64,000 nt of DNA from Psychrobacter cibarius (GTDB lineage: Bacteria; Pseudomonadota; Gammaproteobacteria; Pseudomonadales; Moraxellaceae), in assembly GCF_016107535.1 (NCBI RefSeq), contig NZ_JABASQ010000015.1:1-64000 (forward strand), written 5' to 3'. Positions within the stretch are counted from its first letter, which is position 1, and every line of letters begins with the position of its first letter. Shown in pieces: positions 46,174-53,993 of this stretch. The position numbers and the translations under genes were made by a program. The notes beneath the pieces were generated by a model, which saw nothing but the letters and a program-made list of their open reading frames with translations, made no database searches and was not told the origin of the DNA.

Positions 46174-46338
46174 CTAGGGCGGGTCCTCATTTTAAAAGTG
46201 GTAATAGAAATGCAATAAATGGCAGCTAAACTGGGAAAATAGTGCAGATAGTATCGGCATATTAACCAGCTGTTTGGCAAAATTTAACCATTTTTAATCC
46301 ATTTAGGTGCTTTCATTCAGATTGAAGACACGCCCTAG
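46174..46338. mobile_element. Miniature inverted-repeat element (IS-derived), copy in the ccoG-ccoH gap
   Basis: The ends AGGGCGGGTCCTCA and GACACGCCCT are inverted and match the IS terminus. CTAG occurs on both sides (46174-46177 and 46335-46338), which fits a 4-base target duplication. The interior repeats copy 1 in the opposite orientation, including ATTAACCAGCTG and GGCAAAATTTAACCATTTTT. It has inserted between ccoG and fixH. Confidence 0.82.
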
Positions 46339-46482
46339 TATATAATTCTATATTTCACCTGTGAGTCAGTGGCTAGCAGGTGGACGATTTATCATTAAAC
46401 TGGCAGCTGTTTCGTTGTCAGCTTATCCATTGATACAGTTTATAGATATCTGATAAACAGATATCTGATTAATAGGTATTTT

Positions 46483-47064
46483 ATGTCTACTCCAGCATCA
46501 AATTTTAAGCATCAAGATACTCAGCCATGGTATAAGAATTACATGGTGGTTATTTTTGTTATTGGCATGCCAGCATTTGTCGTAGTGGCCTGTATCTTTT
46601 TTGTTTATTACTCTTATCAAATTCGGGATAGCGTGGTACGTGACGACTGGTATATGGATGGTAAGACGCTTTATCATGATGTGTCACGTGACAAATTGAC
46701 TTATGACTTAGATTTGCACGGCGAAATGCAGTTTGCAGATAATGGTGATGTTGTATTCTATCTAAATTATCCTGAACAGAGTCTGCAATCAGGTAAACTG
46801 CTGAATGGCAATCCTCTGGCTTATCCTGAAAAACTAGATCTGTCTATCTCACATGCAACCGATATCAAAAAAGATCACGATGTCGTCCTACAGCATGTCG
46901 AGGGCAATAAATACAGTGCGCAGGTAGATATAGATCCTCTAAAAGCAAAATATTATCTACAAGTAAGTAGTGATGGTAAAGATGACTGGCGTATGCAAGA
47001 TGTGGCGAAATTACCACGTTCAAAAGTTAGCTTTGACCCATTACCTGTTTTTGCAGAAAGTTGA
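46483..47064 (+). CDS. ccoH: FixH/CcoH-family cbb3 oxidase assembly protein
   Basis: FixH/CcoH is a single-span membrane protein needed for cbb3 oxidase maturation. After a short cytoplasmic N-terminus with QPWYKNYMVV comes one membrane helix (about residues 21-45), then the conserved RDSVVRDDWYMDGKTLY block and a periplasmic beta-rich domain. The length of 193 residues fits. The miniature element of 165 bases separates it from ccoG, its usual operon partner. A terminator follows 55 bases after the stop. Confidence 0.86.
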   Translation: MSTPASNFKHQDTQPWYKNYMVVIFVIGMPAFVVVACIFFVYYSYQIRDSVVRDDWYMDGKTLYHDVSRDKLTYDLDLHGEMQFADNGDVVFYLNYPEQSLQSGKLLNGNPLAYPEKLDLSISHATDIKKDHDVVLQHVEGNKYSAQVDIDPLKAKYYLQVSSDGKDDWRMQDVAKLPRSKVSFDPLPVFAES

Positions 47065-47117
47065 TTTTACCAATCTTGCTATTATAAGCATGATTAATAA
47101 TTGATTTATTAACACAT

Positions 47118-47157
47118 AAAAAAACCAGCCATTAGTAGATAATGAGCTGGTTTTTTA
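47118..47157. terminator. Bidirectional terminator between ccoH and ttcA
   Basis: The stem AAAAAACCAGC with GCTGGTTTTTT encloses a 16-base loop. T runs on both strands fit the convergent genes on each side. Confidence 0.85.
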
Positions 47158-47203
47158 TAGCCAATTTAAAGGTTTTAGCGATAGCTGGTTCAGTATAGAA
47201 CCA

Positions 47204-48364
47204 TCAAATAACCGGATTAATCGTTGGGATTTTTTGCGTGATACGATTATCTGCTGTCGCTTTATCTGATTCTGGCAGTTGCTGTTTATCACTCATAAAC
47301 TTCGGATTGAACGCTTGAGTTTTTGGCGATACAGGTAAGCCAATTTCCGCCAAGCTCTCGGTCTGGCCAGCTTGGATGTTATCTCCTTCAAACAAACGTT
47401 CATTATCATCACGATCAAGACTTAACTGCTCAAAATCAAACAATTCACGGTCTGCTAGTTGCGACGGTGCGACGTTTTGCATGGCTTTAAAAATAGAGGC
47501 CAAACGCTGTGGGTGGGCATCATCCCATTCCCGCAACATATCGTTGATAATGGCTCTTTGTAAGTTGGTTTGGCTGCCACATAAGTTGCATGGAATAATT
47601 GGAAATTCTTTTAAGCGAGCATATTCAATGATGTCTTTTTCTTCGACATAAGCCAATGGACGAATAAGTAGGTTTTGCTTGTCGTCACTGAGCAATTTCG
47701 GTGGCATCGATTTAAGAGTGCCACCATGAAATAAATTCAAAAAGAAAGTCGCCAATATATCATCGCGATGATGACCCAGCGCAATTTTGGTTGCGCCAAT
47801 CTGCTTAGCAAAACCGTATAATGAGCCGCGGCGCAGACGTGAACACGCCGAGCAATAAGTTTTGCCTTCTGGCACCACGCTCTTAACGATACTATAAGTG
47901 TCTTTTTCTAAAATATAGTGAGCAATGCCCTGCTCGTTCAAATACGCTGGCAAAATATCTTCAGGGTAACCGGGTTGCTTTTGATCGAGATTGACCGCGA
48001 CGATATCAAAGTTAATCGGGGCGATGCGCTTGAGTAACAGTAAAATATCCAGCAAGGTATAGCTGTCTTTACCACCTGAAACACAGACCATCACCACATC
48101 GCCGTCTTCGATCATATTAAAATCACGAATCGCCCAAGAAACTTGTCTACGCAGCTTCTTTCGCAGTTTACGGAACTCTGCTGATTCAGTAGACGTTGAC
48201 GGTGCAGCGGCGATACTGTCTTCATTTGTATGATCGTCAGCAACATCCTCATATTCCATACTATCGCCATCAGTGTCCCAAGCATGATTATCCAAACCTG
48301 TATCAGCTGACATATCATCGATTTCAGGCGTAATTTGTGGCGTAAACAAGGTTGCTGCGGTCAT
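47204..48364 (-). CDS. ttcA: tRNA 2-thiocytidine(32) synthetase TtcA
   Basis: TtcA thiolates cytidine 32 in tRNA using ATP and an Fe-S cluster. The PP-loop SGGKDS is at residues 96-101 in [19 protein letters not shown]. Two CxxC pairs, in [13 protein letters not shown] and [13 protein letters not shown], hold the [4Fe-4S] cluster with the expected spacing. GHHRDD is also conserved. The protein is 386 residues; compared with E. coli TtcA it has an acidic, Asp/Thr-rich N-terminal extension of about 60 residues and a polar C-terminal tail. It faces queC, another PP-loop tRNA-modification gene, across a divergent gap. Confidence 0.93.
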   Translation of the reverse strand: MTAATLFTPQITPEIDDMSADTGLDNHAWDTDGDSMEYEDVADDHTNEDSIAAAPSTSTESAEFRKLRKKLRRQVSWAIRDFNMIEDGDVVMVCVSGGKDSYTLLDILLLLKRIAPINFDIVAVNLDQKQPGYPEDILPAYLNEQGIAHYILEKDTYSIVKSVVPEGKTYCSACSRLRRGSLYGFAKQIGATKIALGHHRDDILATFFLNLFHGGTLKSMPPKLLSDDKQNLLIRPLAYVEEKDIIEYARLKEFPIIPCNLCGSQTNLQRAIINDMLREWDDAHPQRLASIFKAMQNVAPSQLADRELFDFEQLSLDRDDNERLFEGDNIQAGQTESLAEIGLPVSPKTQAFNPKFMSDKQQLPESDKATADNRITQKIPTINPVI

Positions 48365-48730
48365 AAGTTACTCAATATCTTTACAAGGAAATTTTGCTAA
48401 AAAATGGAAGGATAAAGCCTTTAGCAAGGAGGTAATAGTACAGTGGCTCTAAAAGCAGCGATTATAACAAAATTTGCTAACAGATTGAAAAGATGAGATT
48501 CAACTATCAGATTAAATATTCAGTCTTTTTTATGGCTTAGCTCAAGGCATGCTGAACATTCGACCATAGCACTGCTGATAGCTCCACCCTTTTATAAAAA
48601 ATTTCTCATTTGAGCTGATTAAGGTTTCATATCGTATTTATAATGGCTTCGTGGTTCTGTAATGAGCGTATTTTTGCTAAAATAGGCGTTTTTCGCAAAC
48701 CCATTTCGCAAACCAATAATAGATACCACT
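48365..48730. other. Divergent intergenic stretch between ttcA and queC
   Basis: It should hold both promoters. TTTATAATGG near 48640 may be part of the queC -10 box. I looked for a preQ1 riboswitch before queC and found no convincing conserved core. Confidence 0.4.
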
Positions 48731-49510
48731 ATGACTAATGTTACTTCGCAAAGCGCCTCTAATAATCAAGCCTTCGATACTGACTTAAATGCTCTGCATA
48801 AAAGCCAAAATGCCGTTGTGCTGCTGTCAGGTGGGCTTGATTCGGTGACTTGTTTGTATTGGGCCAAGGCACGTTATGCGTCGGTGACTGCGGTCAGTTT
48901 TAATTATGGTCAACGCCACAATAGTGAACTGGTCGCGGCAAAAGCCATCGCTGAGACTGCCGAGGTCAATCATAGAATTATTGATATTGATATCGCTCAG
49001 CTTGGTGGCTCTTCGCTGACAGATCACAGTATGATTGTTCCTGATGGCGATACGGATAAGTTTCCTAACAAAAAGCGTGATGAGATTGATAACGACGCTA
49101 TTCCCAACACTTATGTGCCTGCGCGTAATACGATATTTTTGTCTTATGCGCTAGCCGTTGCTGAAGTGACCGATGCCAATCATATCGTCATTGGCGTCAG
49201 CTCAGTCGATTACTCAGGCTACCCCGACTGTCGTCCAGAGTATATTGCCGCCTTCGAGCATATGGCCAATCTTGCCACCAAAGCGGGCGTTACCGGTCAT
49301 CATTTATCCATTCAAACGCCATTACAGCAACTGTCAAAAGCAAAAACCATTGAGCTTGGATTGTCATTGGGCGTCGATTATGGGCAAACCATATCTTGCT
49401 ACCAAGCCGATGCACAGGGTCTTGCTTGCGGTGTATGTGATAGCTGTGCCCTACGCCGTCAAGGATTTGCTCAGGCTGGCATCACTGACCCAACCCATTA
49501 TCAATCTTAA
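48731..49510 (+). CDS. queC: 7-cyano-7-deazaguanine synthase QueC
   Basis: QueC converts 7-carboxy-7-deazaguanine to preQ0 with ATP and ammonia in queuosine synthesis. The PP-loop is SGGLDS (residues 33-38), followed by VTAVSFNYGQRHNSEL. PARNTIFLSYALAVAE, SVDYSGYPDCRPEY and the zinc-binding cysteines in CGVCDSCALRRQGF are typical. The N-terminal 28 residues are a polar extension. It is the only queuosine gene in the window. Confidence 0.94.
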   Translation: MTNVTSQSASNNQAFDTDLNALHKSQNAVVLLSGGLDSVTCLYWAKARYASVTAVSFNYGQRHNSELVAAKAIAETAEVNHRIIDIDIAQLGGSSLTDHSMIVPDGDTDKFPNKKRDEIDNDAIPNTYVPARNTIFLSYALAVAEVTDANHIVIGVSSVDYSGYPDCRPEYIAAFEHMANLATKAGVTGHHLSIQTPLQQLSKAKTIELGLSLGVDYGQTISCYQADAQGLACGVCDSCALRRQGFAQAGITDPTHYQS

Positions 49511-49746
49511 TGAACGATGGGATTGCACTTGCATGAAAGCGTGATAGCAATCAACATTAGCGAAACATTCGCTTGCATTAACACAGCACGCCGCCGTTGT
49601 ATTTTAACTCACATACTTGTTATGGTATGAGCGATTGCATTTATCACAAGATATAAGTAACCACATTAGTCAACGAACTATGAGTACTTTTGCTTTACTT
49701 TGAGTACAAAATTTAGAAAATTGATGTTACCCGTAAGAGGATATTT

Positions 49747-50076
49747 ATGAAGTTGTTGCCATTATTACCCCTAGCTTTAGCTGCCATTTTTGTGATGCCA
49801 CAAGCAAACGCTGCCGATATTAAGCAAAATAACATCAATACCTGCGTTAATGGTGCGGTCAAATATAAAGTCGCTGACAAAGACGATGCGACCAAACTAT
49901 GCAATTGCACTATCGGTGTGCGTAGCAACATGACCATCGGTCAGATGTGGGAAATTGAGAGCTATGCCCAAGACAAAAAAGATCCGTCTGGACTGCCTTA
50001 CGTCAAAAAAATGCAAAAAGATTTGCAGCAATGCACCGTTGGCTTAGATTTAAAACAGCCACAAAAACCAGCGTAA
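49747..50076 (+). CDS. Small secreted or periplasmic protein
   Basis: A signal peptide (MKLLPLLPLALAAIFVMPQANA, cleavage after ANA near residue 22) leads into an 87-residue mature protein with four cysteines, probably two disulfides. The mature region is polar and Lys-rich with no recognised domain. AAGAGGA lies about 7 bases before the ATG. A terminator follows directly. The function is unknown. Confidence 0.75.
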   Translation: MKLLPLLPLALAAIFVMPQANAADIKQNNINTCVNGAVKYKVADKDDATKLCNCTIGVRSNMTIGQMWEIESYAQDKKDPSGLPYVKKMQKDLQQCTVGLDLKQPQKPA

Positions 50077-50097
50077 TACACATCTCGTTTGATATAC

Positions 50098-50126
50098 AAA
50101 AGACTGGCTATTGCCAGTCTTTTTTG
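50098..50126 (+). terminator. Rho-independent terminator
   Basis: AAAAGACTGGC pairs with GCCAGTCTTTTT around a 4-base loop and has a T run, 22 bases after the small periplasmic protein gene. Confidence 0.88.
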
Positions 50127-50212
50127 TTGTCAATACAGGCGCAAAGTGTAAAACTGATTATGAATCGCTGCTAATCTGCTTATAATAAGCACACAGCATA
50201 GATTATCAATCG

Positions 50213-50272
50213 ACATAAGCACTTACATAAGCACTTACATAAGCACTGATATAAGTACTGACATAAACAAAA
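50213..50272. repeat. Five tandem 12-bp repeats upstream of the peroxiredoxin gene
   Basis: ACATAAGCACTT occurs twice exactly, then three more units with 1-5 changes, filling 60 bases. The array ends 18 bases before the ATG, so it lies in the leader or promoter of the peroxiredoxin gene. Confidence 0.9.
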
Positions 50273-50290
50273 ACGAATAAGGATTTTATA

Positions 50291-50788
50291 ATGGCAAAAC
50301 CAACCACAGAAAACCTAACCTTACCTGACTTTCCAGTGATGATAGTACGAAAGCTTGCCGGCAACTTCATCCATGATGAAATCAATCTCAAAGAGATGAT
50401 TGCCAATACTGATAAAGGACTTATTTTGTACTTTTATCCAAAAGACAGTACGCCAGGCTGTACCACTCAAGCAACCGAATTTACTGCTCATCTCCATGAG
50501 TTTGATGATTTAGGCTATGACATTATCGGCGTCTCACGTGATAGTGTTGAATCTCATGAGAAATTCATCACCAAATATGATTTAAACATTGCCCTTATCA
50601 GCGATACTGACGAAAAATTATGCCAATACTTTGACGTTATTAAAGAAAAAAATATGTACGGCAAAATAACGTTAGGGCTGGTCCGTTCAGCCTTTGTCTT
50701 TGATAAAGATGGCACGCTCACTCATGCTCAGCGAAATTTACGTGCCAAAGGCTACACTGAACGTTTGCTTGAAACCTTAGCTCCTTAA
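50291..50788 (+). CDS. bcp: Bcp-type peroxiredoxin
   Basis: The thioredoxin-like fold reduces peroxides through a peroxidatic cysteine, Cys57 in YFYPKDSTPGCTTQ. Bcp proteins often have a resolving Cys five residues later (PGCTxExC), but here the motif reads PGCTTQATEF, so that residue is missing. The rest, FDDLGYDIIGVSRDSVESHEKF, is typical. The length of 165 residues is normal. AAGGA precedes the ATG, and a 12-bp repeat array lies just upstream. Confidence 0.88.
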   Translation: MAKPTTENLTLPDFPVMIVRKLAGNFIHDEINLKEMIANTDKGLILYFYPKDSTPGCTTQATEFTAHLHEFDDLGYDIIGVSRDSVESHEKFITKYDLNIALISDTDEKLCQYFDVIKEKNMYGKITLGLVRSAFVFDKDGTLTHAQRNLRAKGYTERLLETLAP

Positions 50789-50964
50789 CCAATAAAGCCA
50801 AGAATCATAAAAAGCATTTTAAAATAGACGATAATAATCATTACGATAAACGCTGGATATCAGAGGCTAAAAGTAGTTTTTTAATAATTTTTTAAAGTAA
50901 TCTCTTAAAAAAATTATCTAAAAAACAGCCCTGAATAATAAACATCTTATAACTTGAGAATCAT

Positions 50965-52461
50965 ATGAATAAACAATCCGATACTGCAGCGGATAACACA
51001 GCATCCAAAGCTACTCGCCAAGTATCTGTTGCCGTTATCGGTGCAGGTACTGCTGGGCAAAATGCTTTTCGTCAAGCCAGTAAAACCCATGATGATGTTA
51101 TTATTATTAATGACGGATTCTGGACGACCACTTGTATTGCGGTCGGCTGTATGCCAAGTAAATTATTGATTGCCGCCGCTGATCGCGCGTATGAAGCCAA
51201 TCACTCTGCTGAATTTGGCGTCCATGCCACTGTCCAAATAGATGGCAAGCAAGTCATGCAACGCGTTCGGGACGAGCGTGCTCATTTTGCTAGCTACGTC
51301 AAAACTCAAGTAGATAGCTGGCCTGATCACAAAAAAATCTCAGGACGCGCTCATATCAATAACCGAGGATTCATTGAAGTCAATGATGCGCTGATTGCCG
51401 CTGACAAAATCATCATCGCCACGGGCAGCTCTCCATTTATCCCAGATGGCTGGGCAGATAAGCTTGGTAACGCCATGCTCACCTCTGATACGATCTTTGA
51501 GCTCACAAATTTACCAAAAACAATGGCCGTCGTCGGTACAGGTGCTATCGGATTAGAGCTTGCGCAAGCCTTTAAACGCTTAGGTGTAGAAGTAACTTTG
51601 TTTAATCGTGTCAAACGTGTTGCAGATCTCAAAGACGATGATATCAATAACAAAGCTATCGATTGCTTAAGCCGCGAATTGACCATGCATTTGGGCAGCA
51701 AAATCAGCGATGTCGGTGTGCAAACAGCCACGGATAATGATTATTCAGCCGCGTTCATTGATTATGAAGACAGTGCTGGAGAGTCGCAACAATGGCAAGG
51801 TGAGTATGTACTGGTTGCGACTGGTCGCCGCAATAATATCAAACCGCTAGGAGTTGAACATTTAGGCGTTGAACTTGACGACAAAGACCGTCCAAAGCAC
51901 TTGAATAAAAAAACAGGTCAGATTGGTGATTTAGATGTCTATATCGTTGGTGATGCCAACGCCAATCTCCCACTATTGCATGTGGCCAGCGATGAAGGCT
52001 ATAGCGCTGGAAGTATGGTCTGCGAGAATGAAGACGCCGCTCATATTCGCCCGCCCGCCACGCCCTTCTCGATTGTGTTTTGTGCACCGCAAATCGTTAA
52101 CGTCGGCATGTCTCTACCAGACATTCAGCAGGATACAAGCTTAGAATATGTCATCGGTAGCGTCAGCTTCGACAATCAAGGCCGTAGTCGCGTGATGGGC
52201 GTCAACTGTGGCCTGCTACATATCTATGGCTGTAAAAAAACTGATAGAATCTTAGGCGCTAGTATGGTGGGTCCTGATGCCGAGTATATTGGACACATTT
52301 TAGCTGCAGCGATTACCAATGATTTGAGTGTTAAGGCCATGCTCGATACGCCTTTTTATCATCCTACGATATTAGAAGGCTTACGTACCGCGCTACGCGA
52401 TGTTCAACACAAAATGGCAATACCTTATCAGTACCAAGACACACAGGAAGATAGCTTTTAA
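50965..52461 (+). CDS. Dihydrolipoamide dehydrogenase-like flavoprotein
   Basis: The protein is a two-dinucleotide-fold disulfide oxidoreductase. The FAD motif is VAVIGAGTAGQNAF (about residues 21-35), the redox-active pair is Cys57 and Cys62 in TTCIAVGCMPSKLL, and the NAD motif is VVGTGAIGLELAQAF. DVYIVGDANANLPLLHVA is the second FAD block. A C-terminal FYHPTILEGLR resembles the His-Glu pair of the family. It is not encoded with any 2-oxoacid dehydrogenase or gcv gene, so whether it serves as the lipoamide dehydrogenase for GcvH or another disulfide reductase is unclear. A polar extension of about 18 residues starts it. Confidence 0.82.
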   Translation: MNKQSDTAADNTASKATRQVSVAVIGAGTAGQNAFRQASKTHDDVIIINDGFWTTTCIAVGCMPSKLLIAAADRAYEANHSAEFGVHATVQIDGKQVMQRVRDERAHFASYVKTQVDSWPDHKKISGRAHINNRGFIEVNDALIAADKIIIATGSSPFIPDGWADKLGNAMLTSDTIFELTNLPKTMAVVGTGAIGLELAQAFKRLGVEVTLFNRVKRVADLKDDDINNKAIDCLSRELTMHLGSKISDVGVQTATDNDYSAAFIDYEDSAGESQQWQGEYVLVATGRRNNIKPLGVEHLGVELDDKDRPKHLNKKTGQIGDLDVYIVGDANANLPLLHVASDEGYSAGSMVCENEDAAHIRPPATPFSIVFCAPQIVNVGMSLPDIQQDTSLEYVIGSVSFDNQGRSRVMGVNCGLLHIYGCKKTDRILGASMVGPDAEYIGHILAAAITNDLSVKAMLDTPFYHPTILEGLRTALRDVQHKMAIPYQYQDTQEDSF

Positions 52462-52565
52462 GCATCAGCTCAGCTACACTTTCAAAACAAGGATGTGTCG
52501 TATTAATCATCACTCATGTTGTGTTTGGTAGCACTGACGACTTGAGATACTTTAAAAAACTCTGC

Positions 52566-53765
52566 ATGGACCAAAAAATGGCAATCGCTAGTATTACTGA
52601 TTTTTTTAAAGAGATTGTTCGTGACCTGCATACTAGCCTCTACCTTGCGCTTGGCGGCTCTGTCGATGAAGAGTCACTTGATTGGTCGTCTCAAGCGGTA
52701 GAGCTCGCTAGTACTGCCATCAAAATTCTAATACTGCTGGCAGTGTTGGGATTTTTTTATTGGCTTGCCATTTATATCCTTAAGCAAAGTAGGACAAAAA
52801 TCCGCCTGAATGAGCGCCGTACTAAGATTGTCCGTTCGGTCTTGCGTTATATCTGGATAGTTGCCAGCCTGATTGCCATTATGAGCCAGATTTACTTTGA
52901 GCCAGAGACTATCAAAGCCACTGCAAAAGCCAGTACATGGGCGGGGATTTATTATGTACTTTGGGCGTCATCTGGACAGATTATCCATAAGGTGTTACAG
53001 CATTATGGTCTCAATGCTTCTATAGAGCAGCTGCTTCAAAACATCTTGTCAGTGCTGCTACTGGTACTCGGACTTGCCAGCGTCATGGCGCAATTTGGTT
53101 TCGATATCGTCTCATTGGTCGCAGGTTTAGGGATTGTGGGCTTGGCAGTCGGTTTTGCTGCCCAATCAACGCTTGCTAATTTCATTGCAGGTATTACCAT
53201 TTTACTCGAACAATCTTTTCAGGTTGGCGACTGGATTCATATCAATGACAACGAGGGTCGCGTCGTACTCATTGCGTTACGCACCACCCATATTTTGACG
53301 CGAGACAACATCACCGTCATTATTCCCAACTCTAACGTTGCCTCCTCTGAGGTGACCAATTTAACCTCCAAGAACTTCATACGTTTCGATATTCGTGTGC
53401 GTATCGCCTTTGAAGATGATGTCGATACTGCTCGCAAGGAAATTTTGCAGGTGCTTACTGACACCGATGTGGTACTTAGCCGTCCTGAAACCTCGGCCAC
53501 CGTGGATGAAATTGGTGAGTATGGAGTGTTCTTTATCGTGCGTTTTTGGGTCAAGCCTGCCGCTGTCGCTCGCATGCCCAAAATTAAAGAAGGTTTAAAA
53601 GAAGATATCAAGCGTGCCTTTGATGCCGCTAATATTTCTACTCCTTATCCTCATATGCGTCTGCTTATGCCAAAGGATGTGGATTATCCTATTGCCACTA
53701 AACCTTTTGCAACTACAACGCAGGTTGTGTCAGAAACACCACCACTGAGCAAAGCAGATAAATAA
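52566..53765 (+). CDS. MscS-family mechanosensitive channel
   Basis: The core VSLVAGLGIVGLAVGFAAQSTLANFIAGITILLEQSFQVGDWI is the pore helix and beta domain of MscS, with the Gly/Ala packing pattern of TM3. Three or more N-terminal hydrophobic segments precede it, and the C-terminal cytoplasmic domain contains VRFWVKPAAVARMPKIKEG. MscS channels open on hypo-osmotic stretch. The start is uncertain: ATG 52566 or 52578, or a GTG at 52521; none has a strong ribosome-binding site. From 52566 the protein is 399 residues, longer than E. coli MscS at 286. Confidence 0.85.
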   Translation: MDQKMAIASITDFFKEIVRDLHTSLYLALGGSVDEESLDWSSQAVELASTAIKILILLAVLGFFYWLAIYILKQSRTKIRLNERRTKIVRSVLRYIWIVASLIAIMSQIYFEPETIKATAKASTWAGIYYVLWASSGQIIHKVLQHYGLNASIEQLLQNILSVLLLVLGLASVMAQFGFDIVSLVAGLGIVGLAVGFAAQSTLANFIAGITILLEQSFQVGDWIHINDNEGRVVLIALRTTHILTRDNITVIIPNSNVASSEVTNLTSKNFIRFDIRVRIAFEDDVDTARKEILQVLTDTDVVLSRPETSATVDEIGEYGVFFIVRFWVKPAAVARMPKIKEGLKEDIKRAFDAANISTPYPHMRLLMPKDVDYPIATKPFATTTQVVSETPPLSKADK

Positions 53766-53993
53766 GCTCATTATATTATTTATCCCTTGGACAATTTATC
53801 CCACAATTTTTAGGCTCAAGGTTTTCATCTTTAGTATGATAAGCATGATTCTGTGAAAGATGACATTACTGAATCTCTCTTTTATAAACACCACCACTTT
53901 AAACCATCCTGCCCTGAATTATGGTAAAATTGGCGGTTAAACATCTTATTTTAGGATGTGCATTACTTATCAATTTAGCCCACAGGTATCCGT

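Noticed and set aside
48365-48730. preQ1 riboswitch before queC
   Set aside because: No aptamer-like conserved core was found. queC need not be riboswitch-controlled.
50213-50272. CRISPR-like array
   Set aside because: The units are direct 12-bp tandem repeats without spacers, so this is not a CRISPR array. No CRISPR array was seen in the window.
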